Shown one piece after another: positions 25,840 to 35,507 of a stretch of 64,000 nucleotides of DNA (position 1 is the first letter of the stretch; each line of letters opens with the position of its first letter). Under the pieces are notes generated by a model that had not been told where the DNA came from, did not search any database, and saw only the letters and a list, made by a program, of their open reading frames with translations. The translations under genes were made by a program, and so were the position numbers. This DNA comes from Deltaproteobacteria bacterium (GTDB taxonomy: Bacteria > Desulfobacterota > Binatia > Binatales > Binataceae): contig JAKBMB010000011.1 in the NCBI GenBank assembly GCA_021831785.1, positions 193,491 to 257,490 on the forward strand. Direction: 5' to 3'.

Positions 25840-27378
25840 ATGGCTGGCGAGATCACGATGCCTAAGCTCTCCGACACGATGGAAGAGGGGAAGATTCTTC
25901 ATTGGCTCAAGCGTCCCGGGGATGCGGTGCGGCGCGGCGACGCACTGGCCGAGGTCGAGACTGACAAGGCCGACATGGTCCTCGAATCGTTTGAAGATGG
26001 CGTGCTCACGGAGATAAAGCTCAAAGAAGGGGAGAGCGCCCCGGTCGGAACGGTCATCGCGTTGATGGCACCTGCCGGGTCAGGCGCTGAGCAAGCGGCT
26101 CGCGTACAGGCACAAGCTGAGTCCGGCGGCGGCGGCCCTGGGGAGGCTGCCGACCAACATGGGAAAGCCGAAAGACCCTCCGCGACCGGGCCCGTAAGCG
26201 CGGTAAGGGCAGCGGCAGCGCATAGCATCGCCGGCCGGGAACTTGGCGAAAAACTCGAGCCACAAGCCGCGGACGGCAAGACGCCGGCCGAGTTTAGCAT
26301 CGCGGCCCAAGCGCAGCCGGAGCACGAGACCGAGCCCGCGGCCGGGACGAGCCGAGAGCAGCAACGGGAAACCGACACGATTCGCGTTCATGCGGTGCTG
26401 GGCGGCCGGCCTTCGGCGATGCCCAGCGTGATAATCGCGCCGCCCCCCGAAACCGAGGACGCGGCGCGGACTTATCCAGACGCGAGTGAGGCGGGCGCCG
26501 AAGCTAAGCCGGCGCATCGTTATAAGGCCTCGCCGCTGGCGCGTCGGGCCGCCGAAGAGGCGGGGGTTGACCTGGCCCATGTGCGCGGCAGCGGACCGGA
26601 CGGGCGCATTACCAAACGCGACGTGGACAAGTTCTTGCGCGAGCAGCAATTGTTCCGCCGGCGCCGCTTAGTGTCCCCGCGCGAAGGCACGCTGGGCAGC
26701 CGCGAGGAAATGTCCAAGATGCGCCAGACGATCGCACAACGGATGGCTTCCTCTAAGCGGGAAATACCGCATTTTTATGTCACCGCCGAGATCGACATGG
26801 AAGAGGCTGTGCGGCTCAAGGAGTCGCTCGAAGCGGCTGAACTTTTCGACGAGGACATTACTTACAACGATATCGTTGTCAAGGCCTGCGCGTTGGCGTT
26901 GCTGCGCTATCCGCGCCTGAACGCGAGCTACGAAAACGGAGGGCTTAACATCTATCCCGACGTTAACATCGGCATCGCAGTGGCCATTGAGGACGGCCTG
27001 GTGGTGCCGGTGCTGCGCGAATGCCAGCGGCTTTCACTGCCGGAGATTGCGCGCGCGGCCCATCGGCTGGTTGCCAAAGCGTCGCAAGGCGGCTTCACCA
27101 GCGTTGAGCTTTCCGGCGGCACGTTCACCATCTCGAACATGGGCATGCTCGGCGTCGAGCATTTCGCCGCCGTCATCAACCCGCCTCAGGCGGCCATTCT
27201 AGCGGTCAGCGCGATCAAGGACCGACCGGTCGTGCGCAAGGGCCAGATTGTCATCGGTAAAACCATGATGGTTACCATCTCGTGCGACCATCGCATCGTG
27301 GACGGCGTGGTCGCCGGCCGCTTTTTGCAGGAGCTTAAGCGCTTTCTCGAAAACCCGGCGAGCCTGCTTTTGCAGTAG
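25840..27378 (+). CDS. pdhC: Pyruvate dehydrogenase E2, dihydrolipoamide acetyltransferase
   Basis: 512 residues. One lipoyl domain (1-80) with the lipoylated Lys in VETDKADM (~residue 43); a long Ala/Pro/Glu-rich flexible linker (~90-225); E1/E3-binding domain (YKASPLARRAAEEAGVDLAHVRGSGPDGRITKRDV, ~227-265); catalytic acyltransferase domain to the end with active-site HRIVDG. The ATG at 25840 has a GAGAGGGA site; the frame is open further upstream but without similarity. A 198-nt gap separates it from pdhB, longer than elsewhere in the set. Confidence 0.93.
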   Translation: MAGEITMPKLSDTMEEGKILHWLKRPGDAVRRGDALAEVETDKADMVLESFEDGVLTEIKLKEGESAPVGTVIALMAPAGSGAEQAARVQAQAESGGGGPGEAADQHGKAERPSATGPVSAVRAAAAHSIAGRELGEKLEPQAADGKTPAEFSIAAQAQPEHETEPAAGTSREQQRETDTIRVHAVLGGRPSAMPSVIIAPPPETEDAARTYPDASEAGAEAKPAHRYKASPLARRAAEEAGVDLAHVRGSGPDGRITKRDVDKFLREQQLFRRRRLVSPREGTLGSREEMSKMRQTIAQRMASSKREIPHFYVTAEIDMEEAVRLKESLEAAELFDEDITYNDIVVKACALALLRYPRLNASYENGGLNIYPDVNIGIAVAIEDGLVVPVLRECQRLSLPEIARAAHRLVAKASQGGFTSVELSGGTFTISNMGMLGVEHFAAVINPPQAAILAVSAIKDRPVVRKGQIVIGKTMMVTISCDHRIVDGVVAGRFLQELKRFLENPASLLLQ

Positions 27379-27653
27379 GCCAGGCGGCACGGAAAACACC
27401 CCGGCCAGGAAAAGCGAAGCGCTTGACAATAGGCCAGCGCGCGGGATACGCGGCTGCGCGGACCCGGCGATGGGGTAACCGGGCAAATTGACGAGTTGCG
27501 CCGAGGAAGCGGCGGGCCGGCGGCGCGAGACTGCCGAAATCTCTGGCGCGCAGCGCTTTGATCGATTGGGATAAGGCAGTTCACGCCCTGCATTTGGCCG
27601 GCCGAGTCGAGTGAAAATAGAGCCGGTCGAGTATTGACGAGGAGGACCAGCCA

Positions 27654-29063
27654 TTGCCTGCTGCCCGATATGACCTGATTGTTATCGGTTCCGGCCCCGG
27701 CGGCTACGTCGCGGCCATACGTGCCAGCCAACTCAAAATGAGGGTTGCGGTGGTCGAGCGCGATCGCCCAGGCGGCGTGTGTCTCAACTGGGGCTGCATT
27801 CCTTCGAAAGCGCTGCTCAATTCGGCCGACACGCTCGAGACGATTCGCGCGGCCGCAAAGGAGCACGGCATACAAGTCGGCGAAATTCGCGCCGATTTCT
27901 CGCACGTGATCGCGCGCAGCCGCGAGGTGGCGGAGAAATTATCGCGCGGGGTGCGCTATCTGCTGAAGAAGAATCAGGTGGACTTAATCGAAGCAAGCGC
28001 TCAACTAACCGGCCCCAACACGGTGGCACTGAGCCGCGCCGATGGCAAGACGCCTCCCGTTGAGTCAATCGAGGCCGGGCGCATTCTGATTGCAACCGGC
28101 TCATCCGAAAAGCTATTCCCCGGTATGAAGATCGGCGACAGCCTTTTGACCAGCCACGAGGCCTTGCTCCTGGATCACCTGCCCCGGAGTATCGTGATTA
28201 TCGGGGCAGGCGCGGTCGGCCTCGAGTTCGGCTTCTTCTACCAGGCTTTCGGCGCGCAAGTGACCGTAGTTGAGATGGTCAATCAGTTGTTGCCCGGCTT
28301 CGACGCGGAAGTGGCCGAGGAGCTGCGCCGCGCGTACGCCCGGCGCGGTGTGCGAATGCTTTTGGGCCACGCTTACCGCTCGATCGCGCGCAACGGGAGC
28401 GCCTGGAGCGTCACGGTCGAGGGCGAGGGCGAGCGCAAGACGCTTCAGACCGAGGCCGTGCTGGTCGCCGTCGGCCGCGCGCCGTTGAGCGGCGGGCTCG
28501 GACTGGAAAAGGCGGGCGTCGAGCTCGCGGAGGGCGGCTTTATCAAGATTGACGAAACCTTCCACACCAGTTGCCCGAGCGTTTTCGCGATCGGCGACGT
28601 CGCGCGCCCGCCGCTGCTCGCCCACAAGGCGTCGGCCGAGGGCGTGGCCGCGGTCGAGATTATGGCGGGCGTGCGGAAGATCGGAGTTGACCTCGCCGCG
28701 GTGCCCGCCTGCGTCTACTGCGAGCCGGAAGTGGCCACGGTCGGGCTGACCGAGGCCCAGGCGCGCCGGAGCGCAATCGAGGTCATGCTAGGCAAGTTCC
28801 CCTTCCGCGCCAATGGCAAGTCGGTCGCCATCAATCAGACCGAAGGCTTCGTCAAGTTGGTAGCCAGCCGGCCTTACCGGGAAATTATCGGATGTCAGAT
28901 CATCGGCCGCGGCGCAACCGAGCTTATCTCCGAAGTCACTCTGGGCAAGACGCTGGAGGCCACAGCTCTGGAGCTCGGCAAGACCGTTCATCCGCATCCC
29001 ACGCTCTCCGAGGCGATCATGGAAGCGGCGCTCGCTGTCGATGGTGAGGAAATAAACTTCTAA
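27654..29063 (+). CDS. lpdA: Dihydrolipoyl dehydrogenase (E3)
   Basis: 469 residues from TTG with a GAGGAGGACC site. FAD motif VIGSGPGGYVAA, redox disulfide GGVCLNWGCIPSK, NAD motif IIGAGAVGLEFG (~residue 180), FAD motif FAIGDVA, and C-terminal catalytic HPHPTLSEAIMEAA. Reoxidises lipoyl groups of E2. A 275-nt gap after pdhC holds no gene. Confidence 0.94.
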   Translation: MPAARYDLIVIGSGPGGYVAAIRASQLKMRVAVVERDRPGGVCLNWGCIPSKALLNSADTLETIRAAAKEHGIQVGEIRADFSHVIARSREVAEKLSRGVRYLLKKNQVDLIEASAQLTGPNTVALSRADGKTPPVESIEAGRILIATGSSEKLFPGMKIGDSLLTSHEALLLDHLPRSIVIIGAGAVGLEFGFFYQAFGAQVTVVEMVNQLLPGFDAEVAEELRRAYARRGVRMLLGHAYRSIARNGSAWSVTVEGEGERKTLQTEAVLVAVGRAPLSGGLGLEKAGVELAEGGFIKIDETFHTSCPSVFAIGDVARPPLLAHKASAEGVAAVEIMAGVRKIGVDLAAVPACVYCEPEVATVGLTEAQARRSAIEVMLGKFPFRANGKSVAINQTEGFVKLVASRPYREIIGCQIIGRGATELISEVTLGKTLEATALELGKTVHPHPTLSEAIMEAALAVDGEEINF

Positions 29064-29187
29064 AGATTGGAGGTCGAGGTTCGGCGAACGAATAACCGCG
29101 GCCGGGTGAGCCGCCGATTTTTTCGCCGACGAGGTTCAAAGGATTCCACAGTGGCGAGATCAAGCGGCGCGGGCCGCTTAAACGCAT

Positions 29188-29946
29188 ATGACGTTGAGGG
29201 CGGGCTTTCTCGGCTTGATTGATTACCCTGTTGCGCTTGCGCTGCAGGAGCGCCTGCTCGAAATGAGGCGTCGCGGGCTTGTAGGCGACACCCTGCTTCT
29301 GCTCGAGCATCCCCATGTCTTCACTCTGGGACGAGGCGCGCCGGAGGTCGACATCCTCAAAGCCCAGCCTAACGTTCCGGTATATCGCATTTCGCGCGGG
29401 GGCCAAGCCACTTATCACGGTCCGGGGCAGCTAGTTGGCTATCCGATCATCAAGTTGGACGGCGAAGCGCAAGACGTACACGCCTACCTGCGCGCTTTGG
29501 AGGAGGCGATAATCGGCGCGCTGAAAGACCATGGCGTCGGCGCGCAGCGGCGCGCGGGACTGACCGGGGTATGGGTTGGCGCGCGCAAGATTGCCTCGAT
29601 CGGCGTGGGGATACGCCGTTGGGTCACGATGCATGGGTTTGCCGTGAACGTCAGCGCCGATTTGCGCTACTTTTCGGCCATCGTGCCGTGCGGGATATCC
29701 GGATGCGTGATGACTTCTTTGGCGGCCGAGGGCGGCTGGGCAGCGACCGTGGCCTGGTTTGCTCAAAGCGCAAGCGTGCATTTTGCGCGGGTCTTCGGCT
29801 ATCGCGCGGTTGAGCCTGTGGAAGAAGCGGTATTTGAGGTTTTGCGCGAGCGCTCATTGGGCAACGACGCGCAACCGGCCGCGCTGCCTCGGCTCTCTTC
29901 GGTTGAGCCGGGGGTAACAACGATGGGCGGCGCGAGGCGGCGATGA
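29188..29946 (+). CDS. lipB: Octanoyltransferase (lipoate biosynthesis)
   Basis: 252 residues. LipB landmarks: LLLEHPHVFTLGRGA, RGGQATYHGPGQLVGYPIIKL, ARKIASIGVG with the catalytic Lys, and the catalytic Cys in IVPCGISG (~residue 171). Transfers octanoyl from ACP to lipoyl domains, including PdhC. The ATG has no clear ribosome site. The C-terminal ~35 residues are extra. Overlaps lipA by ATGA. Confidence 0.92.
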   Translation: MTLRAGFLGLIDYPVALALQERLLEMRRRGLVGDTLLLLEHPHVFTLGRGAPEVDILKAQPNVPVYRISRGGQATYHGPGQLVGYPIIKLDGEAQDVHAYLRALEEAIIGALKDHGVGAQRRAGLTGVWVGARKIASIGVGIRRWVTMHGFAVNVSADLRYFSAIVPCGISGCVMTSLAAEGGWAATVAWFAQSASVHFARVFGYRAVEPVEEAVFEVLRERSLGNDAQPAALPRLSSVEPGVTTMGGARRR

Positions 29947-30806
29947 TAACGCGTAGACATCCGGAGTGGATCAAAGTTCGAGCGCCGGGCTCGCCCGAGT
30001 ACGCGCGCACCAAGGAGTTGCTGCGGGAGCTGAATCTTCACACCGTGTGCGAGGAAGCGCGATGTCCGAATATCGGCGAATGCTTCTCCCATCGCACGGC
30101 CACGATAATGCTGATGGGCGACGTATGTACCCGCAAGTGCCCGTACTGCGCGGTTGCGCACGGCAAGGTCAGGCCGCTTGACCCGGCCGAACCGCGGCGC
30201 GTTGGCGCCGCGGTAAAAAGGCTCGGACTGTCCCACGTGGTCGTGACCTCGGTTGACCGTGACGACCTCGAAGACGGCGGTGCGGCGCATTTCGCCGCCA
30301 CCGCGCGCGCGATAAAAGAGCTGATGCCCGCGACGCGGGTGGAAGTCCTGACGCCCGATTTCAAGGGCGCGCAGGCAAGCATCGAGACCGTGATTGAGTC
30401 GCCGGTCGACGTGTTCAACCACAACACCGAGACCGTTCCTCGGCTTTACCGGACCGCGCGGCCGGGCGGCAAGTACGCGCGCGCGCTTAGCGTTCTCGAG
30501 CATGCCAAGCGCGCGGCGCGCGATTTGGGCCGTGAAGTCCTGACCAAGAGCGGACTGATGCTGGGTTTGGGCGAGGCGATTGGCGAACTAATGCCGGTGC
30601 TTCAGGACCTGCGGGCGGTAGAGTGCGACATCCTCACCCTGGGTCAATACTTGCGCCCGTCGCCCGATCATTTGCCGGTCGCGCGCTACGTGGCGCCCCA
30701 AGAGTTCGCCGAGCTTCGATTGGAGGCGCTGGCGATGGGCTTTCGCTACGTCGAGTCGGGGCCTCTCGTCAGAAGTTCGTACCATGCTTGGCAGCATGTG
30801 GGTTAG
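29943..30806 (+). CDS. lipA: Lipoyl synthase (radical SAM)
   Basis: 287 residues. Auxiliary cluster motif CEEARCPNIGEC, radical SAM motif CTRKCPYC, and the C-terminal RSSYHA Ser ligand all present. Inserts two sulfurs into octanoyl groups made by LipB. ATGA overlap with lipB means coupled translation, completing the pdh-lpd-lip series. Confidence 0.95.
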   Translation: MITRRHPEWIKVRAPGSPEYARTKELLRELNLHTVCEEARCPNIGECFSHRTATIMLMGDVCTRKCPYCAVAHGKVRPLDPAEPRRVGAAVKRLGLSHVVVTSVDRDDLEDGGAAHFAATARAIKELMPATRVEVLTPDFKGAQASIETVIESPVDVFNHNTETVPRLYRTARPGGKYARALSVLEHAKRAARDLGREVLTKSGLMLGLGEAIGELMPVLQDLRAVECDILTLGQYLRPSPDHLPVARYVAPQEFAELRLEALAMGFRYVESGPLVRSSYHAWQHVG

Positions 30807-30834
30807 GGTCGGTCTGCACGTCCGCTTTTTGGTC

Positions 30835-31800
30835 CTACGGAGATTGCTGCGGATGCTCGGGCGGTTGAGGCCGCTCCGGGTGCAGAGCTTCGCGCAGCAG
30901 GCGCTCGCGATGTTGCAGATAGGCGTCCTGCACGGCCCCGTACAGGTCCACCGAATAGCGGTCGGCGTCCTCAAATAGGTCCAGATTGAGGGATTCATAG
31001 TTGACTGATCGCGTAGCGATCACACCCGTGTATATGTAGACCACCTGCACGATGGTCACGACGTAATCGACCGGGTTCATGAAACCGTCGACCACGTACC
31101 CAACCCCGTCCCTGAGGTCAAAAGGGCCAAAGATTGGGACCATCAGGTAGGGCCCCATAGCGACGCCGTAATAGCCCAAAGTCAAGCCGAAGTCCTGTGG
31201 ATGCTCCTTGAGTCCGAACCAGGCGTCCGCTGGGTCGAAGAAGCCCGCGATTCCGACGGTAGTGTTGATCAAGAAGCGCCCAACTTCCTCGCCCGCGTAA
31301 GCGAACTTGAGCTGGAAGAGGTTGTTGGCAAAACGCGGAATGACGTTGACGTTATCGAAAAAGCGGCCAAGCGCTTTTCGCACCGGCACCGGCGCGACGT
31401 GACTCCATCCGGTGGCGACCGGCCGGGTGACCCAGCGGTCCAATTCCATGTTGAAGGTAAAAAACTTCTCGTTGAGAGGAGCCAGAGGATCGGAATATGC
31501 CATGCTTGTTTCTTGCTGGCTTGCCTCGACGGGCGCCAAGGAGAGGCCGGGCGGTGTCTGGGCCGCCAGGCGCGACGGCGCCAGAAACAGCGCGAGCCAA
31601 AAGACTAGCGACAGCACGGCCGTAAAGCTTAGCGCAAGACACGGCCGACGCCGCGAAAACGCCTCGCCGGGCTCTCCACGCGCGGCACAAGCGAGCGCCG
31701 ACGGTTTATCCTGCTGCTCGAGCAGCAGTGTATTTCGCGCCCGTTGGAAGATGATGACCTCGCCGCTTGGCAACTTATTTGCCGGCCTGTACTGAATCAA
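30835..31800 (-). CDS. mlaA: MlaA family outer-membrane phospholipid lipoprotein (VacJ)
   Basis: 321 residues from TTG, overlapping the end of mlaC by 26 nt. The MlaA domain (~98-300) is clear: DPLAPLNEKFFTFNMELDRWVTRPVA, VIPRFANNLFQLKFAYAGEEVGRFLINTTVGIAGFFDPA, EDFGLTLG-type QDFGLTLGYYGV and GPYLMVPIFGPFDLRDGVGYVVD. A hydrophobic segment at ~58-78 would be the export signal, giving an unusually long N-terminus; a later start is possible. No obvious lipobox Cys is seen after it. Removes mislocalised phospholipid from the outer leaflet. Confidence 0.88.
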   Translation of the reverse strand: MIQYRPANKLPSGEVIIFQRARNTLLLEQQDKPSALACAARGEPGEAFSRRRPCLALSFTAVLSLVFWLALFLAPSRLAAQTPPGLSLAPVEASQQETSMAYSDPLAPLNEKFFTFNMELDRWVTRPVATGWSHVAPVPVRKALGRFFDNVNVIPRFANNLFQLKFAYAGEEVGRFLINTTVGIAGFFDPADAWFGLKEHPQDFGLTLGYYGVAMGPYLMVPIFGPFDLRDGVGYVVDGFMNPVDYVVTIVQVVYIYTGVIATRSVNYESLNLDLFEDADRYSVDLYGAVQDAYLQHRERLLREALHPERPQPPEHPQQSP

Positions 31801-32497
31801 GCTGTTGAATCTTGCTCTTGATCATTTCTACGAGCTTGGGATAGCCGTCGCGGTTAATCACGCGGTTGAATTGCGTTCGGTAGTTGGAGATAAGACTGAT
31901 TCCATCGACCAGCACGTCGTACACCTTCCAGTCGCCGTCTTGAAGCTCCAGCCGGTAATTGATGCTTATCGGATCGTGGCCCGTCTGGATGACCTTAGTG
32001 TTGACTTGAGCGTACTCGGGGCCGTCATTGAAAGCCCTTATGTACTCGACTGTCTCTCCCGAATAACTCGCCGCCTTGCCGATGTAGGTATCTTCCATCA
32101 GCCGGGTAAATAGCGTCACGAACTGGTCCTGGTCGGCCGCCGAAAGCGAGCGCCAGTGGACGCCCAAGGCCGACCGCGCCATCGCGCGAAAATCTAGATG
32201 ACTTTCGACGACGGTGCGCAGGCGTTGGCGCAATATCTGGGGCGAGTTTCTATATGACGGGTTGCGGAGAACCTCCAGGACCTGACTGATCGTCGTCTTG
32301 ACTTCGGCCATCGGGTCGGGCGCGACTGCCAGCGCTCGCGATTCGGCTAGGCTGACCAAGGCGAACAGCGCCAGACCAGCCGCCAGCACGTACCCATCCA
32401 ATCGCGCGCCCGCGAACGCCCGACACCAAGGTGAGCGACTTGCGGCCGCGCGTAGCGCGGACCCACCTTGGAGCAAATTCACTGCGAAATAATCCAT
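31775..32497 (-). CDS. mlaC: MlaC/Ttg2D family periplasmic phospholipid-binding protein
   Basis: 240 residues. Signal/hydrophobic segment at ~33-52, then the Tol_Tol_Ttg2 domain: DFRAMARSALGVHWRSLSAADQDQFVTLFTRLMEDTYIGK, DWKVYDVLVDGISLISNYRTQFNRVI. Shuttles phospholipids between MlaA and the inner-membrane MlaFED complex. 248 nt downstream of mlaD on the same strand. Confidence 0.9.
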   Translation of the reverse strand: MDYFAVNLLQGGSALRAAASRSPWCRAFAGARLDGYVLAAGLALFALVSLAESRALAVAPDPMAEVKTTISQVLEVLRNPSYRNSPQILRQRLRTVVESHLDFRAMARSALGVHWRSLSAADQDQFVTLFTRLMEDTYIGKAASYSGETVEYIRAFNDGPEYAQVNTKVIQTGHDPISINYRLELQDGDWKVYDVLVDGISLISNYRTQFNRVINRDGYPKLVEMIKSKIQQLDSVQAGK

Positions 32498-32745
32498 AGT
32501 TGGCTCTTCTCCGAATCACGCCGGAACCGAGGCCGCGAATTGAGCTGGCCAAGAAACCGTCAGGAACCAGCTCCGGCCTTCTATTCCTGCGATAATCCGG
32601 TTTGAGGCGGCGGCGATGACACGTTGCAAATCGGAATTAGCGCCGACCTTCGCGACCGCCGTGCAGCCGCGATGTTCGGCAGTTTTATGCGAAAATCCGT
32701 CTCGCGGCAAGGTCATTAGACAGCATTTACCCTTGTGATATCCGT

Positions 32746-33213
32746 TTACTCCTTGCCTTTGCCGGCGTTGGAGCCGGCGTTGTTGATCAGCTGGCCGATA
32801 GCGTCTTCCAAGACGAAGGAAGACTCTGTTTGTCTCAGCGTGTCCCCATTGGCCAGCAACTTATCGCTCGGCCCCAAGGCGATCGCAATATACTTGTCGC
32901 CGATGATACCACGGCTTCTAACCGAGGCCACAGCACCCTTGTCCACCTTGACGCTGTCCCTGAGCCACATTGTGAGCCGGGCCCGTCCGTTGACCAGCGC
33001 TAGGTTGGTTACCCGGCCGACATCGACGCCGGCGATTTCGACCGCATCTCCGGACTTAATTCCGCTGATATTGTCAAAGTTGGCGTAAATCTGATAACCG
33101 CCTGGAGAGAATATCTGCACGTTGCCCAAACGCACGGACAGATAGAACAGGGCGACGATGCCCATCAAAACGAAGGCTCCGACGACTAGTTGCGTTGCGC
33201 GACTGGCGTACAT
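32746..33213 (-). CDS. mlaD: MlaD family inner-membrane MCE protein
   Basis: 155 residues: one N-terminal membrane helix (~8-26) and one MCE domain (ANFDNISGIKSGDAVEIAGVDVGRVTNLAL, IIGDKYIAIALGPSDKLLANGDTL). Forms the periplasmic hexameric ring over MlaFE. Starts 6 nt after the mlaF stop. Confidence 0.93.
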   Translation of the reverse strand: MYASRATQLVVGAFVLMGIVALFYLSVRLGNVQIFSPGGYQIYANFDNISGIKSGDAVEIAGVDVGRVTNLALVNGRARLTMWLRDSVKVDKGAVASVRSRGIIGDKYIAIALGPSDKLLANGDTLRQTESSFVLEDAIGQLINNAGSNAGKGKE

Positions 33214-33219
33214 ACATGT

Positions 33220-34026
33220 TCACCGGGCGAGCGCGCTCGAGCGCGCCTCGGCTTCTTCCTCGTCGATTTCCTCGCCCGCCAGAAAGCTCCTGAACATATG
33301 GTCGGGAGAGGACGTAATCTCCTGAACCGTGCCATAGAGTCTCATGCGACCCTTGTGCAAGAAAGCGACCCGGTCGGATATCTCGAACACTTGCGGCACA
33401 TCGTGGCTGACCAGAACCGCGCTCAAGCCGAGCCGCTGCTGGGTGCCGCGTATCAAATGATGAATCGCTCCAACGCGAGTCGGGTCGAGCCCGGTGGTCG
33501 GCTCATCCAGCAACAAAATTTTTGGGTCGTGAATCAGCGCTCGCGCCAGCGCCGCGCGCTTTTGCATCCCACCGCTGATTTGCGACGGGAATTTATTGCC
33601 CGCGCCCTCAAGGCCGACAGCGGCGAGCTTTTCCGCGACTCGCTGGGCTATCTCCTGGCGGCTTAGACGAGTCTTTTCCACCAGCGGAAAGGCCACGTTC
33701 TCGGCCACGGTTATAGAGTCGAACAGCGCGCCGGCCTGAAACAGCATTCCGAATTTGCCGCGCACATGGTTCAGCTCGCTCCATCCCGCGTCGGTCACGT
33801 CCTCGCCGTCTATCACAATCCTCCCCGAATCCGGCCGCAGGAGAAAATTGAGATGCTTGAGCAAGACCGTCTTGCCGCATCCGCTGGGTCCGACGATCGT
33901 GGTTATTTTTCCACGCGGACAGGCGAAACTAACTCGATCCAACACGGTCTGCGGGCCGAAGCGGCGGGTTAAGTCGCGGACATCGATGGCGATCGTCGAG
34001 CCGCCGTCCTGAGGTGCCGTCATCAT
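33220..34026 (-). CDS. mlaF: ABC transporter ATP-binding protein MlaF
   Basis: 268 residues from ATG at 34026 (an adjacent ATG at 34023 is equivalent). Walker A GPSGCGKT, Q-loop MLFQAGALFDS, signature SGGMQKRAALARAL, Walker B ILLLDEPTTGLDP, H-loop SHD. Mla-type variants include QAGALFDSITVAENVAFPL. The frame extends to 34128 without a ribosome site. Drives phospholipid movement with MlaE/D. Confidence 0.93.
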   Translation of the reverse strand: MMTAPQDGGSTIAIDVRDLTRRFGPQTVLDRVSFACPRGKITTIVGPSGCGKTVLLKHLNFLLRPDSGRIVIDGEDVTDAGWSELNHVRGKFGMLFQAGALFDSITVAENVAFPLVEKTRLSRQEIAQRVAEKLAAVGLEGAGNKFPSQISGGMQKRAALARALIHDPKILLLDEPTTGLDPTRVGAIHHLIRGTQQRLGLSAVLVSHDVPQVFEISDRVAFLHKGRMRLYGTVQEITSSPDHMFRSFLAGEEIDEEEAEARSSALAR

Positions 34027-34188
34027 TATATTTAGAAGTCTACGACCAGCGAATATCTCACGCTTAACCGGCCTGGCGCTCCTGGCGTCGCGCGCTGGCC
34101 GCGGCGTACGCTCGCGCTCCGCGTCCATGTTCGGAATTTCTTCGCCGTGATGCGAATAATGTCGCCCACTGTCGCCAACCTACTATTC

Positions 34189-34467
34189 TCAGCGGTCACT
34201 GGCGGGCCGGAGAATATCGGTCATTAGAATTGTCGAGTCTACCGCCTGACCGCAAATAGTTGGACCAGCAGCGGTTGCAACTGCGCCCTGACCGCGGCTT
34301 CGGATATCGACGAGCAAGGTCTTCGTCACCGCCGCCGGCGAACATTGCTTGGCCCACGCTGTCGACACATCATCAAGTCTTTCGCCGACGAACACGCTCT
34401 TCGACACGCTCTTCGGCACTACACTCCGAGGCGTGCCGTCGCGCCGCCCCATTAATGACCGCCTCAT
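34189..34467 (-). CDS. Small hypothetical ORF coupled to mlaE
   Basis: 92 residues; its ATG overlaps the mlaE stop as ATGA, a translational coupling arrangement, and it fills much of the 437-nt gap before mlaF. The product is Arg/Ser/Val-rich with two Cys, no signal or membrane helix, and no family resemblance. There is no ribosome site of its own. It may be real or a chance frame. Confidence 0.25.
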   Translation of the reverse strand: MRRSLMGRRDGTPRSVVPKSVSKSVFVGERLDDVSTAWAKQCSPAAVTKTLLVDIRSRGQGAVATAAGPTICGQAVDSTILMTDILRPASDR

Positions 34468-35273
34468 AGGAGAACTGACGTAAGAAAGTAGTCCCACAAA
34501 AGGACCAGCACGCTGGACAGCACCACGGCCTCGGTCGTCGCCTGGCTTATTCCGGTCGCCATCCGCCGCGCGTGATAGCCCTTGTAGCAGCAGACCCAAG
34601 TCACGGCGAGGCCGAATATTAGCGCCTTGTAGAAGCCGCTGGCAACGTCGTGGGGAGTGAGGTTGTCGGTAATCCCGTGAAAGTAGCTGCCCGCAGGCGC
34701 GCCCATCAGGCCCACCCCAATCGCGTAGCCGCCGAAAATCCCGATTACGTCGAAAATCGCGGTTAGCAGGGGAAAGCTGATAAACCCCGCCACAATACGC
34801 GGCGACACGAGGTATTGTACCGGATCGATCGCCATCACGCTCAGCGCGTCTACCTGTTCGGTCACCTGCATCGACCCGAGTTCGGCGGCCATCGCGGAGC
34901 CGGCCCGAGCGGTGATCATCAGCGCCGACAGCACCGGTCCGAGTTCGCGCACCAAGACCAAAGCGACCACGGTTCCCAGGGCGGCTTCCGACCCGAATCG
35001 ATGCAGAGTGTTGTAGCCCTGCAAGCCGAGCACCATACCGGTGGCCCAGCCGATCAGCGCAATCAGAAAAATCGAATCGGCGCCGATCAGCCGGAGCTGC
35101 CGCACGATAAGCCGCGGCTTGTAAGGCGGAGTCAGCGCGGAGAGCAGCGCGTTGACAAAGAAGATCGCGAACCGTCCCAATGCCGCCAGGTCTCCGATTG
35201 CCTGCTCGCCAAGCCATCGGATGGGCTTTGTTATCCGGTACATGACAAATTGAAGACGAGGCGAGCCGTGCAT
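34464..35273 (-). CDS. mlaE: MlaE family ABC transporter permease
   Basis: 269 residues, five to six membrane helices. Family landmarks: FLIALIGWATGMVLGLQGYNTLHRFG, VRELGPVLSALMITARAGSAMAAELGSMQVTEQVDALSVMAIDPVQYLVSPR, and GYHARRMATGISQATTEAVVLSS. First gene of the mla run (E-F-D-C-A order). An internal ATG at 35243 is a possible alternative start. Confidence 0.93.
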   Translation of the reverse strand: MHGSPRLQFVMYRITKPIRWLGEQAIGDLAALGRFAIFFVNALLSALTPPYKPRLIVRQLRLIGADSIFLIALIGWATGMVLGLQGYNTLHRFGSEAALGTVVALVLVRELGPVLSALMITARAGSAMAAELGSMQVTEQVDALSVMAIDPVQYLVSPRIVAGFISFPLLTAIFDVIGIFGGYAIGVGLMGAPAGSYFHGITDNLTPHDVASGFYKALIFGLAVTWVCCYKGYHARRMATGISQATTEAVVLSSVLVLLWDYFLTSVLL

Positions 35274-35507
35274 GCTCTAGGAATATTCGCGTTTGAATCC
35301 GGCTTTATTCGGGTCGCACTGATTAAGTCAGCTTGCGCGCAATGGTGCAAGTCATCCCGCCGCCGCCGGCAATCTTCGACCGCTGCCGACCCCGGGCGTT
35401 GCGGCAATACATGAACCGAACCACCTCTCGCCTCGCTTAAAGGCTGCGGGCTTATACCCGATCGAGAGCTGGCTACATTTGCAAATTAGCCCGCGGCGCA
35501 TTCAAGC

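Noticed and set aside
34189-35217. 342-codon minus-strand open frame
   Set aside because: Its upstream two thirds are an out-of-frame shadow of mlaE. Only the part after the mlaE stop (34189-34467) is kept as a low-confidence small ORF.
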